A DNA stretch of 33,613 nt. Origin: JAVBUP01 sp031555175. Lineage in GTDB: Bacteria; Bacillota_I; Bacilli_A; Erysipelotrichales; Coprobacillaceae. The stretch covers positions 1-33,613 of the forward strand of contig JAVBUP010000017.1 in assembly GCA_031555175.1 (NCBI GenBank), written 5' to 3'. Positions 8,352 to 15,652 of the stretch are shown one piece after another; the stretch's first letter is position 1; the number at the start of each line of letters is the position of its first letter. The position numbers and the translations under genes are program-made. Below the pieces are notes generated by a model. The model was not told the DNA's origin. It worked only from the letters and a program-made list of their open reading frames with translations, and did not search any database.

Positions 8352-9137
8352 ATGAAAGTAATGAGTTTAAATCTTCATTCATATCAAGAAGATAATCAAC
8401 ATGAAAAATTTCGTAAAATAGCTAAAGAAATCTTTGAACGCCAAATTGATGTAGTTTGCTTTTGCGAAGCAGCACAACATATTGCGTCGCCAAGACACAA
8501 TGACTATGTTCGTGAAGATAATGCCATAAAGATTATAAATGATTATATTAACGAGTTTGGTAACTATGAATATAGTTATGCTTGGGATTTTTCTCACTAT
8601 GGTTTTAGAATTTATGAGGAAGGGATTGGAATTTTATCAAGATACCCAATTAAGGAAATAACAAATCGTTATGTTACAAATACTCATGATAGTTTTAATT
8701 ATATGAGTAGAAAAATTATGAAAGCTAAGATCGATGTTGATGGTAAGGAGATGAATATATTTTCAATCCATCTTGGATGGGATGATGAATGTGAACCTTT
8801 CGCTCATCAGGTTAGCGAAATACATGAATGGATTAAGGAAGAACCAGATGTACCAACATTATTATGTGGAGATTTCAATAACGATTCTAGAACCCAAGGA
8901 TATAAAGAATTAATGGATAGAGGATTTAGGGATCTATATTTGGAAAAAAATCCAGATGGGGATCGTGATGGAACTTTTATAAACCCTACATATTGGGATG
9001 GTGATCAAAGATACGAAGTTGTTCGTATAGATTATTCTCTAACTCCAACTAAAGAACTTAATGCTAAAGAAGTTTATTATTTATTTGTAGATGACTGTGT
9101 TTCAGATCATGTTGCAATTGTTACAGAGCTTGAGTAG
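8352..9137 (+). CDS. Endonuclease/exonuclease/phosphatase-fold hydrolase
   Basis: A 261-residue protein of the DNase I-like metal-dependent phosphoesterase fold. The catalytic set is visible in order: Asn7 in MKVMSLNLHS, Glu39 in CFCEAAQ, GILSRYPI, SIHLGWDDE, LLCGDFNND, and a C-terminal SDHVAIV. The start LNLHSYQEDNQ resembles, from memory, the maltose-6'-phosphate phosphatase (MapP) branch of lactobacilli and enterococci, but no sugar genes adjoin it. The substrate therefore remains open. Intracellular, with no signal peptide. The start is ATG 8352 after GGGGAG; an in-frame ATG at 8316 lies inside leuS and is less likely. It is 22 bases after leuS and could be read through from it. Confidence 0.82.
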   Translation: MKVMSLNLHSYQEDNQHEKFRKIAKEIFERQIDVVCFCEAAQHIASPRHNDYVREDNAIKIINDYINEFGNYEYSYAWDFSHYGFRIYEEGIGILSRYPIKEITNRYVTNTHDSFNYMSRKIMKAKIDVDGKEMNIFSIHLGWDDECEPFAHQVSEIHEWIKEEPDVPTLLCGDFNNDSRTQGYKELMDRGFRDLYLEKNPDGDRDGTFINPTYWDGDQRYEVVRIDYSLTPTKELNAKEVYYLFVDDCVSDHVAIVTELE

Positions 9138-9157
9138 AAATACTCGCGCTCTTTTTT
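9126..9157 (+). terminator. Terminator overlapping the end of the phosphatase gene
   Basis: GAGC and GAGTA (9126-9136) pair with TACTC and GCTC (9141-9151) around a GAAA loop, with a two-base internal mismatch, followed by six T. The stop codon of the preceding gene (9135-9137) is inside the hairpin. Confidence 0.8.
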
Positions 9158-9188
9158 GTGTAATCATGAACAGTCGCTCATGTATGAT

Positions 9189-9217
9189 TTGCCAAATATA
9201 ATCAAATATGGTACTAT
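9189..9217 (+). promoter_or_regulatory. Promoter of the lipoprotein gene
   Basis: TTGCCA (9189-9194), 17-base spacer, TACTAT (9212-9217). The predicted start lies inside the left arm of the 9219-9251 inverted repeat. Confidence 0.6.
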
Positions 9218-9218
9218 A

Positions 9219-9251
9219 TTCTAATCTGAGTTTACAAAAATCAGATTAGAA
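9219..9251 (+). repeat. 11-bp perfect inverted repeat at the lipoprotein start site
   Basis: TTCTAATCTGA (9219-9229) and TCAGATTAGAA (9241-9251) are perfect complements, separated by 11 bases. The right arm touches the ribosome site AAGGGG (9250-9255) of the lipoprotein gene. There is no T tract, so it is not a terminator. It could be a dyad operator at +1 or a 5' mRNA stem affecting stability or translation. Confidence 0.7.
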
Positions 9252-9260
9252 GGGGAAAAT

Positions 9261-9836
9261 ATGAAAAAAATTTATAAAATATTAGTATCAATGTTAGTAG
9301 TTACTGTAATGTTTGGTTGTTCTTCATCAAAATCTGATGCACCTGCGCCTACTAAAACGGCTACAGAGATTTGGGAATATCTTTCGACTGGTGAATTTGA
9401 TAAATTAACTAGTTATATGGATGCAAATGAAGATTTTAGTTTCGAAGACTTAATGAGTGATGAAGGTTTTGCAGAGTATGCTGATGTATTTGAGAATATA
9501 ATGTTAATCTTGTTAGGTGGAGAAATATCGAATATGAAAGAAAATATTGTTGATGATTTAGCAATAGTAACTTTCGATGTCCAAACTCCTGATATGGAAA
9601 ACTTTATTACTGAATTATTTACATCTGCTTTAAGCTTTAGTATGTCTAATCCTGAAGCGACTGAAGATGAACAAGAGGCAATGGTAATGGATTTCTTTAA
9701 AACATATGAACCTACTTATGCTGATGAAACTGTAAAGATTACTATGCAATTTGATTTGAATGGTGATAAATGGATTTGTAGTAACATCACAGGTCTAGAT
9801 AGTTTAACAGATTCTTTCGGGGATATGTATCAATAA
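9261..9836 (+). CDS. Small predicted lipoprotein of unknown function
   Basis: A 191-residue protein. Its signal peptide ends in the lipobox VMFGC with Cys20 as the lipidated residue, followed by a Ser/Ala/Pro linker, so it should be anchored on the outer face of the membrane. The acidic body (TATEIWEYLSTGEFDKLTSY, then IVDDLAIVTFDVQTP and KITMQFDLNGDKWICS) alternates helix and paired strands in the manner of NTF2/DUF4878-like lipoproteins. That family placement is a guess from pattern. The gene stands alone between a promoter with a strong hairpin and a terminator. Confidence 0.8.
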   Translation: MKKIYKILVSMLVVTVMFGCSSSKSDAPAPTKTATEIWEYLSTGEFDKLTSYMDANEDFSFEDLMSDEGFAEYADVFENIMLILLGGEISNMKENIVDDLAIVTFDVQTPDMENFITELFTSALSFSMSNPEATEDEQEAMVMDFFKTYEPTYADETVKITMQFDLNGDKWICSNITGLDSLTDSFGDMYQ

Positions 9837-9840
9837 TTAA

Positions 9841-9864
9841 CTAAAGCTAAGCTTTAGTTTTTTT
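9841..9864 (+). terminator. Terminator of the lipoprotein gene
   Basis: CTAAAGCTAAGCTTTAG (9841-9857), five bases after the stop codon, followed by seven T. Confidence 0.85.
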
Positions 9865-9875
9865 ATTAATGGTAC

Positions 9876-9901
9876 AAAAAAACCATATCTTTCGATATGG
9901 T
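9876..9901 (-). terminator. Terminator of rpsD
   Basis: On the minus strand ACCATATC, a GAAA tetraloop and GATATGGT (plus 9882-9901) are followed by a seven-T run. It faces the lipoprotein terminator back to back. Confidence 0.88.
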
Positions 9902-9906
9902 GTTTA

Positions 9907-10512
9907 TTAACCTAATTTGTTGTAGTATTCTACAATTAATGTTTCGTTAATTTCTTGATTTAATTCTGATCTTTCAGGTAATCTTAAGAATTTACCTTCT
10001 AATTTTTCTGCATTGAATTCTAAGTTAGCAATTACATGGTTAGTAGCTTCAACACTTGCTTTAATAATTGTTAAGTTTTTTGAAGTTTCTTTAACTGAAA
10101 TTACATCTCCAACTTTCACTTGGAATGAAGGGATATTAACTTTCTTACCATTTACTAATAAATGTCCATGGTTAACTAATTGTCTAGCTGCACGTCTTGT
10201 AGGAGCTAATCCTAAACGATAAGTAACATTGTCTAATCTTGATTCTAATAAGAATAAGAAGTTGTGACCAGCGATACCATCCATTTTAGTAGCTCTAGCG
10301 TATAAATTATGGAATTGTTTTTCATTCATTCCATACATATTTCTAACTTTTTGCTTTTCAGCTAATTGAATTCCATATTCAGTTTGTTTTTTTCTTTTTT
10401 GACCATGTTGTCCAGGAGCATAAGCTCTTTTGTTTAATTCTTTTCCGTTTTCAAGGATTGAGAATCCTAAACGTCTAGATACTCTCCATACTGGTCCAGT
10501 ATAACGTGACAT
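9907..10512 (-). CDS. rpsD: 30S ribosomal protein S4
   Basis: A 201-residue primary-binding 16S rRNA protein that begins MSRYTGPVWRVSRRLG. The N-terminal segment lacks the zinc-binding cysteines seen in some S4 paralogues. The conserved YAPGQHGQKRKKQTEYG block is followed by the S4 RNA-binding domain, LESRLDNVTYRLGLAPTRRA to VNHGHLLVNGKKVNIPS. The start follows AGGAGG by seven bases; an upstream in-frame ATG near 10563 lies in the leader and is rejected. The gene is monocistronic, with a perfect consensus-spaced promoter, a long leader and its own terminator. S4 is known in Bacillus to repress its own mRNA. Confidence 0.97.
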   Translation of the reverse strand: MSRYTGPVWRVSRRLGFSILENGKELNKRAYAPGQHGQKRKKQTEYGIQLAEKQKVRNMYGMNEKQFHNLYARATKMDGIAGHNFLFLLESRLDNVTYRLGLAPTRRAARQLVNHGHLLVNGKKVNIPSFQVKVGDVISVKETSKNLTIIKASVEATNHVIANLEFNAEKLEGKFLRLPERSELNQEINETLIVEYYNKLG

Positions 10513-10670
10513 AATTTTTCCTCCTATATTGTCATTTGCACAATGATATAAAGCATGAGTCAACTTTTGAGGTGTTTACATTAAGTAGTTCTCTGTGCAG
10601 CCAGATACTATACAAACATTGTTATAAACGCCTTACACAAGTTTTCATGTGCTGCTATAAATTATTGCAC
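10513..10670 (-). promoter_or_regulatory. rpsD leader, probable S4 autoregulatory RNA
   Basis: About 158 bases of leader separate the promoter and rpsD. A stem is formed on the minus strand by GGCGTTTA (plus 10625-10632) and TAAACACC (plus 10571-10578) with one mismatch, closing a ~60-base domain. A smaller CACA/TGTG hairpin lies nearer the 5' end. Autoregulatory S4 leaders are established in Firmicutes. Assignment to that class rests on position and the visible stem, not on matching a consensus. Confidence 0.55.
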
Positions 10671-10676
10671 TTTAAT

Positions 10677-10705
10677 ATTATATATAATACAATACTTAAA
10701 GTCAA
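10677..10705 (-). promoter_or_regulatory. Strong promoter of rpsD
   Basis: On the minus strand TTGACT (plus 10700-10705), a 17-base spacer and TATAAT (plus 10677-10682). It is one base short of full sigma-A consensus, as expected for a ribosomal protein gene. Confidence 0.85.
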
Positions 10706-10794
10706 ATGTTTTTGCTGATTACCTCGACATTAAATGCATATCTAGTAAAAAAATGTAGAAAATTGTCATTGATAATGAAATCGGATATTTAAAG

Positions 10795-10803
10795 TGTTAT
10801 AAT
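10795..10803 (+). promoter_or_regulatory. Extended -10 promoter of ezrA
   Basis: TGTTATAAT, 20 bases before the ezrA start and divergent from the rpsD promoter. The -35 region is weak. Confidence 0.6.
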
Positions 10804-10823
10804 ATGGCAAAGGAGTTGAATTT

Positions 10824-12554
10824 ATGGAACAAATTAAATCTTATATAGATGAAATTGGAATGAACAACTTACTAATTATTGGCGGAAGCATTATAGCTTT
10901 ACTAGTAATATTTATTATATATCGTCATTTAAATAAAAAAAGTATGCTTAAGAAAGCTAATGCAGTAGAAAATAAGCTTGCTGCTGCGAGAAGTTTGCCA
11001 CTTCAATATCGTTTAGGGAGAGTTCAAACTTTGTCAAAATCTGATCCTTTGTTACTACCAGAATATGAAAGACTAAGTGCAAAGTTTTCTGAGTTACAAT
11101 CTAAGCAAAAAGATGTTATTACATTATTGATGAATGATATTGATGAACAGCTATATTTTGGTAAGATGCGTAAAGTTAAACCATTAATTAATGAAGCTAA
11201 TGAAATAATTACTGCATATGAAAATGATTGCATTAGTTTATTAACCGATATAGAAAAAATTACAGAAGTAGAAAATGTAAGAAGAGTTGAAATTATTAAA
11301 ATAAAAGAAAGATTTAGAAATGCTGTAAATGATTATAATAATATCTCAGCTAAGGTTGATGAATTTGTACCACAAGTTAAAATAATTCTAGATCAAACTC
11401 AAGATGAGTTTCTTCAATTAGAGGAGTGCATGAATAAACAAGAATTTGAAGAGGCAAATAGAATTTGTTTGCGTATTGTATCTATTACTGAAAAGATAGA
11501 ACATGACATTGCCTTGCTTCCGAGTATTGTTGGTCTAGCAAATGTGTTATTTCCAAAACAATATAATGATTTAATTGAAAGAATTAAATTTTTAGAAAAT
11601 CAAGGATATATATTGAGTAAATTGGATTTGGAAGATTCAATATCTGCGATTGATAGTTCCTTTAATCTAATAGTTGAACAAGTAAAAGCATTGCGCCTAG
11701 ATGGTAGAGATGCTGAACTAGAAGAATTACTTAATAAAGTTACTGAAGTGTCTGAGTTAATTGACGTTGAAGAAGGGGCACAGACAGAGTATCGAGAAAA
11801 TTGGAATCTTGTATTTAGTGGTATAGAAAATGTTAATAGAGAATTCAATAATCTTTTTGCCCGCTATGAATTAGAGAATATGCGCTATGTCATCCCAAGT
11901 GATATTAATATTCAGGATATGTATGATGAATTCAAAATTCTATATAATGAATCACAAGAGTTGGCAGAGCAAATTGAGCTGGATTCACATTCATACGTTT
12001 ACATTATTGATAAATGTAAGTCTTTAGTCGAAAGAAATAATGCTTTTGAAGAGAGAATTAGAAATATTTATGAAACTTTCGATGGAATGCATCTCCAAGA
12101 GGAACGAGCTATTAAAGAATTAGAAAATATAAATATAATTATTGTTGAGATTAAATCAGAGATAAAGAATAGTCATTTGCCTATGATTAATGCATCATAT
12201 AAGGATTATATTAAGAGTTGTTATGATGAGGCGGCTAATATTAGTAATATGATAAATAGTAAACCAATTGAATTATCATTACTAACAATAAAAGTTGACG
12301 AGACTAGAGATTTAATATTTAAACTTTATGAAAATGTTCACAATTTGATTGTTACGGCGCAGATGGTTGAAGAGGCTATCGTATTTGGGAATCGTTATCG
12401 TTCAGTTTTTATTGAAGTAAATACCGAGTTAACTAAGGCAGAAGTATTATACCGAAATGGTGAATATACCAAAGGACTATCAACAGTATTAGATATTATT
12501 GATAAAATTGCTCCTGGTGAGTATGAAAAAATAATTCAAACTAAAGCAGTATAA
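10824..12554 (+). CDS. ezrA: Septation ring formation regulator EzrA
   Basis: A 576-residue membrane-anchored regulator of FtsZ ring assembly; the family is typically about 560-570 residues. One N-terminal membrane helix (NLLIIGGSIIALLVIFIIY, about 15-33) is followed by a very long helical, spectrin-like cytosolic rod rich in Glu, Lys, Leu and Asn. Near the C-terminus, EAIVFGNRYRS corresponds to the conserved QNR patch that places EzrA at midcell in Bacillus. AAAGGAG precedes the ATG at good spacing. Monocistronic: own promoter and a bidirectional terminator behind it. Confidence 0.88.
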   Translation: MEQIKSYIDEIGMNNLLIIGGSIIALLVIFIIYRHLNKKSMLKKANAVENKLAAARSLPLQYRLGRVQTLSKSDPLLLPEYERLSAKFSELQSKQKDVITLLMNDIDEQLYFGKMRKVKPLINEANEIITAYENDCISLLTDIEKITEVENVRRVEIIKIKERFRNAVNDYNNISAKVDEFVPQVKIILDQTQDEFLQLEECMNKQEFEEANRICLRIVSITEKIEHDIALLPSIVGLANVLFPKQYNDLIERIKFLENQGYILSKLDLEDSISAIDSSFNLIVEQVKALRLDGRDAELEELLNKVTEVSELIDVEEGAQTEYRENWNLVFSGIENVNREFNNLFARYELENMRYVIPSDINIQDMYDEFKILYNESQELAEQIELDSHSYVYIIDKCKSLVERNNAFEERIRNIYETFDGMHLQEERAIKELENINIIIVEIKSEIKNSHLPMINASYKDYIKSCYDEAANISNMINSKPIELSLLTIKVDETRDLIFKLYENVHNLIVTAQMVEEAIVFGNRYRSVFIEVNTELTKAEVLYRNGEYTKGLSTVLDIIDKIAPGEYEKIIQTKAV

Positions 12555-12559
12555 AAAAG

Positions 12560-12594
12560 GATATTCAATTAATTTGAATATCTTTATTTTTTTT
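12560..12594. terminator. Bidirectional terminator between ezrA and the minus-strand gene
   Basis: GATATTCAA (12560-12568) pairs with TTGAATATC (12574-12582), followed on the plus strand by a T-rich tract and preceded by an A run that serves the minus strand. The stop codon of the minus-strand gene (12565-12567) is inside the stem. Confidence 0.75.
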
Positions 12595-12870
12595 GGACTC
12601 TAGATATGTTTTAGAATACTTCCTTTTGAGTAAGAAAATTGTTTGTTCACATAATTCTATTTCAGCAATCGCATCTATATGTGCTATTTCACTATCATAT
12701 AGTTGATGTATTTTGTTTTTCAAAATATCTATTTTGATATCAATGATACTATCAACTATATCTTCAATAGAATCATTAGCTAATCTCGCTAATTCACTGT
12801 TCTTTTTAATTATTTCAACACGTTGAACTTTTTCTTTTTGTTGCATTAATTTCATTTTCTTTGAATCCAT
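12565..12870 (-). CDS. Small cytoplasmic helical protein, function unknown
   Basis: A 101-residue protein beginning MDSKKMKLMQQKEKVQR and ending in a lysine-rich tail. It has no signal or membrane segment, and the whole sequence is predicted helical by eye (KKNSELARLANDSIEDIVDSI, then EIAHIDAIAEIELCEQTIFL). I do not recognise the family. ATG 12870 is chosen because GGTGAT lies five bases upstream; an in-frame ATG at 12882 would add four residues and has no ribosome site of its own. It lies directly downstream of yrzE, separated by a 9-bp inverted repeat, and converges with ezrA. Confidence 0.65.
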   Translation of the reverse strand: MDSKKMKLMQQKEKVQRVEIIKKNSELARLANDSIEDIVDSIIDIKIDILKNKIHQLYDSEIAHIDAIAEIELCEQTIFLLKRKYSKTYLESKKNKDIQIN

Positions 12871-12891
12871 AAACATCACCATTCTTATTAT

Positions 12892-12916
12892 TAGTATAAA
12901 TGTTTAGTTTATACTA
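12892..12916. repeat. 9-bp inverted repeat between yrzE and the next minus-strand gene
   Basis: TAGTATAAA (12892-12900) and TTTATACTA (12908-12916) are perfect complements around a seven-base loop, and the yrzE stop codon is its outermost triplet. Five T follow on the plus strand only, where no gene needs terminating. On the minus strand it could be an intercistronic processing or stability stem, or an operator. Confidence 0.6.
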
Positions 12917-13267
12917 GTTTTTGTGATTAACACCAAAAATCGTCCCACCCAATAACACAATTGGCTTTAATATCAAATGGACCAAATTCATTTCATTTTT
13001 ACTAATAAGAATAATAATTAAAGTAATAACTAAGTAAAGTGCAGCTAGTATTAGTCCGTGTATTAACCCTTTTTCTCTTGTCTTAAGACCTAAATATACT
13101 CCGCAACCAATTAAACACGTATAAGACATGATTTGACTACCTATACTATATATGTTAGTTGGGATAATACCGAATTGATAAAGTGATGCTAGTAGTAGTG
13201 AACATATTAAAAAACTAGCTAGTAAAGAAATTATGGTAATACCATATGTTTTAATATTTTTTTTCAT
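12914..13267 (-). CDS. yrzE: TIGR04086/YrzE-family membrane protein
   Basis: A 117-residue protein with four predicted membrane helices (ITIISLLASFLICSLLLAS, then SYTCLIGCGVYLGL, LIHGLILAALYLVITLIIIL and HLILKPIVLLGGTIFG), matching the small YrzE/TIGR04086 family of unknown function. The start at 13267 follows AGGAGG by five bases; longer in-frame extensions cross into the divergent gene and have no support. It is divergent from the DUF421 gene with only 56 bases between them. In Bacillus the same pair of families lies next to spoVB. Confidence 0.8.
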   Translation of the reverse strand: MKKNIKTYGITIISLLASFLICSLLLASLYQFGIIPTNIYSIGSQIMSYTCLIGCGVYLGLKTREKGLIHGLILAALYLVITLIIILISKNEMNLVHLILKPIVLLGGTIFGVNHKN

Positions 13268-13323
13268 AGAACCTCCTATGGTAATATATATGATTAAATT
13301 TAGATAATAGAAAGGAATTTTAT

Positions 13324-13959
13324 ATGATGGAATATTTAGGTTTGATTGCTGAGTCAGCAGCGATATACATTTTTTTGACTGTTGGTTTAAGATTAATGGG
13401 AAAAAAAGAATTTGGACAAATAAATGTGTTTGATATTGTCGTATTTCTAATGATCGCACAATTAATGTCATTATCTCTTACTACTGATCACTTGTCACTT
13501 GGTCATGCTATTGCATCATCATTGACATTAATGATTGCAGATGTTCTAGTTTCGCAAATTTCTCTAAAAAACAAAAAACTAAGAGATATATTTGAAGGAA
13601 AGCCAACATATATCATAAAGCATGGAAAAATTGATTATGAAGCTATGAAAAAGCTTCGTTATAATTTTGATGATTTGGTATTGCAAACACGTGGAAATAG
13701 CATTTCATCTCCATCGGAGATTGAGTTTGCAATATTGGAAACAAACGGAGATTTATCAGTAATTAGAAAGAAGGACAGTATTGTAAAAATCCCTGAACCA
13801 ATTATTTTAGAAGGTAAAATAATGCATGATGCCTTAGAAGAACTTGGATATGATGAAGAATGGTTGCTTAAGAGTTTGGCAAATCAAGGAGTGACTTCTA
13901 TCGATAATATCTTATTGTGCATTGCCGAGAAGGAAAGATTATTTTTGCTTGAAAAATAA
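13324..13959 (+). CDS. DUF421 (YrbG/YetF-like) membrane protein
   Basis: A 211-residue protein. The N-terminal half has about three membrane helices (LIAESAAIYIFLTVGLRLMG, then VFDIVVFLMIAQLMSLSL and HAIASSLTLMIADVLVS). The C-terminal cytosolic half carries the DUF421 core (LRDIFEGKPTYIIKHGKID, then LRYNFDDLVLQTRG and IEFAILETNGDLSVI). The molecular role is unknown; YetF-type proteins in Bacillus have been linked to spore membranes. AAAGGA precedes ATG 13324 by seven bases; ATG 13327 is possible. The last 21 bases overlap the convergent flippase gene. Confidence 0.87.
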   Translation: MMEYLGLIAESAAIYIFLTVGLRLMGKKEFGQINVFDIVVFLMIAQLMSLSLTTDHLSLGHAIASSLTLMIADVLVSQISLKNKKLRDIFEGKPTYIIKHGKIDYEAMKKLRYNFDDLVLQTRGNSISSPSEIEFAILETNGDLSVIRKKDSIVKIPEPIILEGKIMHDALEELGYDEEWLLKSLANQGVTSIDNILLCIAEKERLFLLEK

Positions 13960-15246
13960 ATATTTATAAGTATAAAAACCATGAAGTAGTACTGATAATA
14001 ACATATAAATAACATTTGCTATGGCTACAGATAAAATACCAAAGTTAGGTAGCAATATAAATAATGAGAGTGATTGGATAAAGTTACTGATCATTGAGAT
14101 AATCATTAAGGTCTTATTCTTAGACAATGCTTGCAAGCAAGCAGCAAATGGAGTTTGCAAGAAACAGATAATAAATGGTATTGCTAAATACTTTAAATAC
14201 GATGCTCCTTCAGTAGTGTTATACATTAGTTTTAAGCTTTGCTCTGGAAAGTTATAGAGTATAGTGCAGCTGATAACACCAACCGCTAGGCATAAATAAA
14301 CACTTGATAGTAGTGTTTTTTTTGCTTTTCCATATTCTTTAAATGAAATTGCTCTAGTCAGAGTGGGCAATAGGATTTGATGCAAGGCCATAGTAATAAA
14401 ACTAGGAATGGAAAGAATCGGAAGTACATAACCTGAAATTATTCCATATTGTTTAGTGATTTCTAATGTTGTCATCCCGATGCCTAATAATCCAGAGGTT
14501 ACAATTATTGGTTCTAAGAAATAATTAAATGAGTTAATTAATCGGCTACTTGTATTAGGTATACTGATTGATAATACATCCTTATAAATGAAATTAGAGA
14601 ATGTAAAATTGCTTTTTTTGATTTTAATTTTTTTCTTACGCTGAATTGAAAAAAATAGAAATATCAGTGAAACTAATTCACCAATCGACATAGCTAGAAC
14701 AATCAATGATGTCTTAACAGGTATTGAAACATTAGCAAATACATTTAACATTACAATTGTAAACATTAATCTTGATATCTCTTCAAGAATATCACTGATA
14801 GCTGGTGGTTTAACATTTGCTATCCCATAAAAGTAATTCTTAATTAGTCCACTTCCAGACACTAATAAAATAAATGGTAAAATCATATAAAGTGATGGAA
14901 TAGTGTCTGTGTTATTAAGCAAGTTTGAACCAACATATGGAACTAAAAAAGCAAGTGAAACTACAATAATTATGTTATTTAACATTGAAATCATAATCGC
15001 TGTAAACATAACTTTCTTATTGTTATAATTTTTATCGGCAATTAACTTTGTTACTGCAGTTGGCAAACCCATTTGAGCAAATGCGATAAATAATCCAACT
15101 GTTGGCAAAACCAACATATATAGTCCAATAGCTTCTGATCCTAAAAATCTAGCAATAATTATTCTATTTATAATTGATAAAAAACGACTTAAAAAGCATG
15201 AAACTAATAATGTCAAAAAAGACGATATAAATACATTTTTCTTCAT
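13939..15246 (-). CDS. MOP-superfamily flippase, SpoVB-like
   Basis: A 435-residue integral membrane protein with about 12 helices. Its N-terminal region (LTLLVSCFLSRFLSIINRIIIARFLGSEAIGLYM, read in parts) is typical of the SpoVB/MurJ/Wzx polysaccharide-transport branch, whose members flip lipid-linked glycan precursors. It is shorter than the ~520 residues of Bacillus SpoVB, so it may have fewer helices. AAGGAAAGGTG precedes the start. Its neighbours yrzE, DUF421 and comN match the Bacillus spoVB region, which favours the SpoVB assignment; a different cell-wall lipid substrate cannot be excluded. Confidence 0.8.
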   Translation of the reverse strand: MKKNVFISSFLTLLVSCFLSRFLSIINRIIIARFLGSEAIGLYMLVLPTVGLFIAFAQMGLPTAVTKLIADKNYNNKKVMFTAIMISMLNNIIIVVSLAFLVPYVGSNLLNNTDTIPSLYMILPFILLVSGSGLIKNYFYGIANVKPPAISDILEEISRLMFTIVMLNVFANVSIPVKTSLIVLAMSIGELVSLIFLFFSIQRKKKIKIKKSNFTFSNFIYKDVLSISIPNTSSRLINSFNYFLEPIIVTSGLLGIGMTTLEITKQYGIISGYVLPILSIPSFITMALHQILLPTLTRAISFKEYGKAKKTLLSSVYLCLAVGVISCTILYNFPEQSLKLMYNTTEGASYLKYLAIPFIICFLQTPFAACLQALSKNKTLMIISMISNFIQSLSLFILLPNFGILSVAIANVIYMLLSVLLHGFYTYKYLFFKQK

Positions 15247-15254
15247 AAAACACC

Positions 15255-15283
15255 TTTCCTTATTTTCTTAAATAGGCTATACT
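15255..15283 (+). promoter_or_regulatory. Promoter candidate for comN
   Basis: TTTCCT (15255-15260), 17-base spacer, TATACT (15278-15283), in the divergent gap between the flippase gene and comN. Confidence 0.45.
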
Positions 15284-15322
15284 AATATATGCACTAAAAA
15301 ATTTTTTAGAAGGAGGGATAAG

Positions 15323-15613
15323 ATGTTTAATGATAAAATAGCGATTGAAAATCTTGAGTATTTTAATACATTAGTTAGATTAAAAAAACATGATATCCTT
15401 CAAGATGGATTTTGCAATATTTCACGTCAAGACATAGTTAAATATCTTAATCAAGTTGTTTGGAAAAGAAAAGAATATGTCTCATTAAATGATATGGTTG
15501 ATGATATATTGTCATTGGATGGAAGTGTGGTATTTGAATTTTTAGCAAATGAAGCGATTGTGCTTAGTAAAGAAAAAAATCTAAGTGATTTTGATGCGTT
15601 ATTTAATTTATAA
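15323..15613 (+). CDS. comN: ComN-like post-transcriptional regulator
   Basis: A 96-residue cytoplasmic protein matching the size and layout of the ComN (YrzD, post-transcriptional regulator) family. It has a short helical N-terminus, the central DGFCNISRQDIVKYLNQVVW and YVSLNDMVDDILSL segments, and a helical tail. In Bacillus, ComN promotes accumulation of the late competence comE transcript. AAGGAGGG lies six bases before the ATG. Family assignment rests on the helical segments plus the neighbourhood (SpoVB-like gene upstream, recJ downstream), and no competence gene is in the window. Confidence 0.7.
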   Translation: MFNDKIAIENLEYFNTLVRLKKHDILQDGFCNISRQDIVKYLNQVVWKRKEYVSLNDMVDDILSLDGSVVFEFLANEAIVLSKEKNLSDFDALFNL

Positions 15614-15634
15614 GATAATTTAATTATCTTTTTT
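15612..15634 (+). terminator. Weak AT-rich hairpin after comN
   Basis: AAGATAATTTAATTATCTT (15612-15630) followed by four more T. The stem is A/T only apart from one G-C pair, so read-through into recJ, 19 bases on, is likely. Confidence 0.5.
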
Positions 15635-15652
15635 ACTTTAAGGAGGGTTTTT

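Noticed and set aside
10536..10718. Plus-strand 60-codon frame in the rpsD leader
   Set aside because: No ribosome site, and it covers the rpsD promoter and leader on the other strand.
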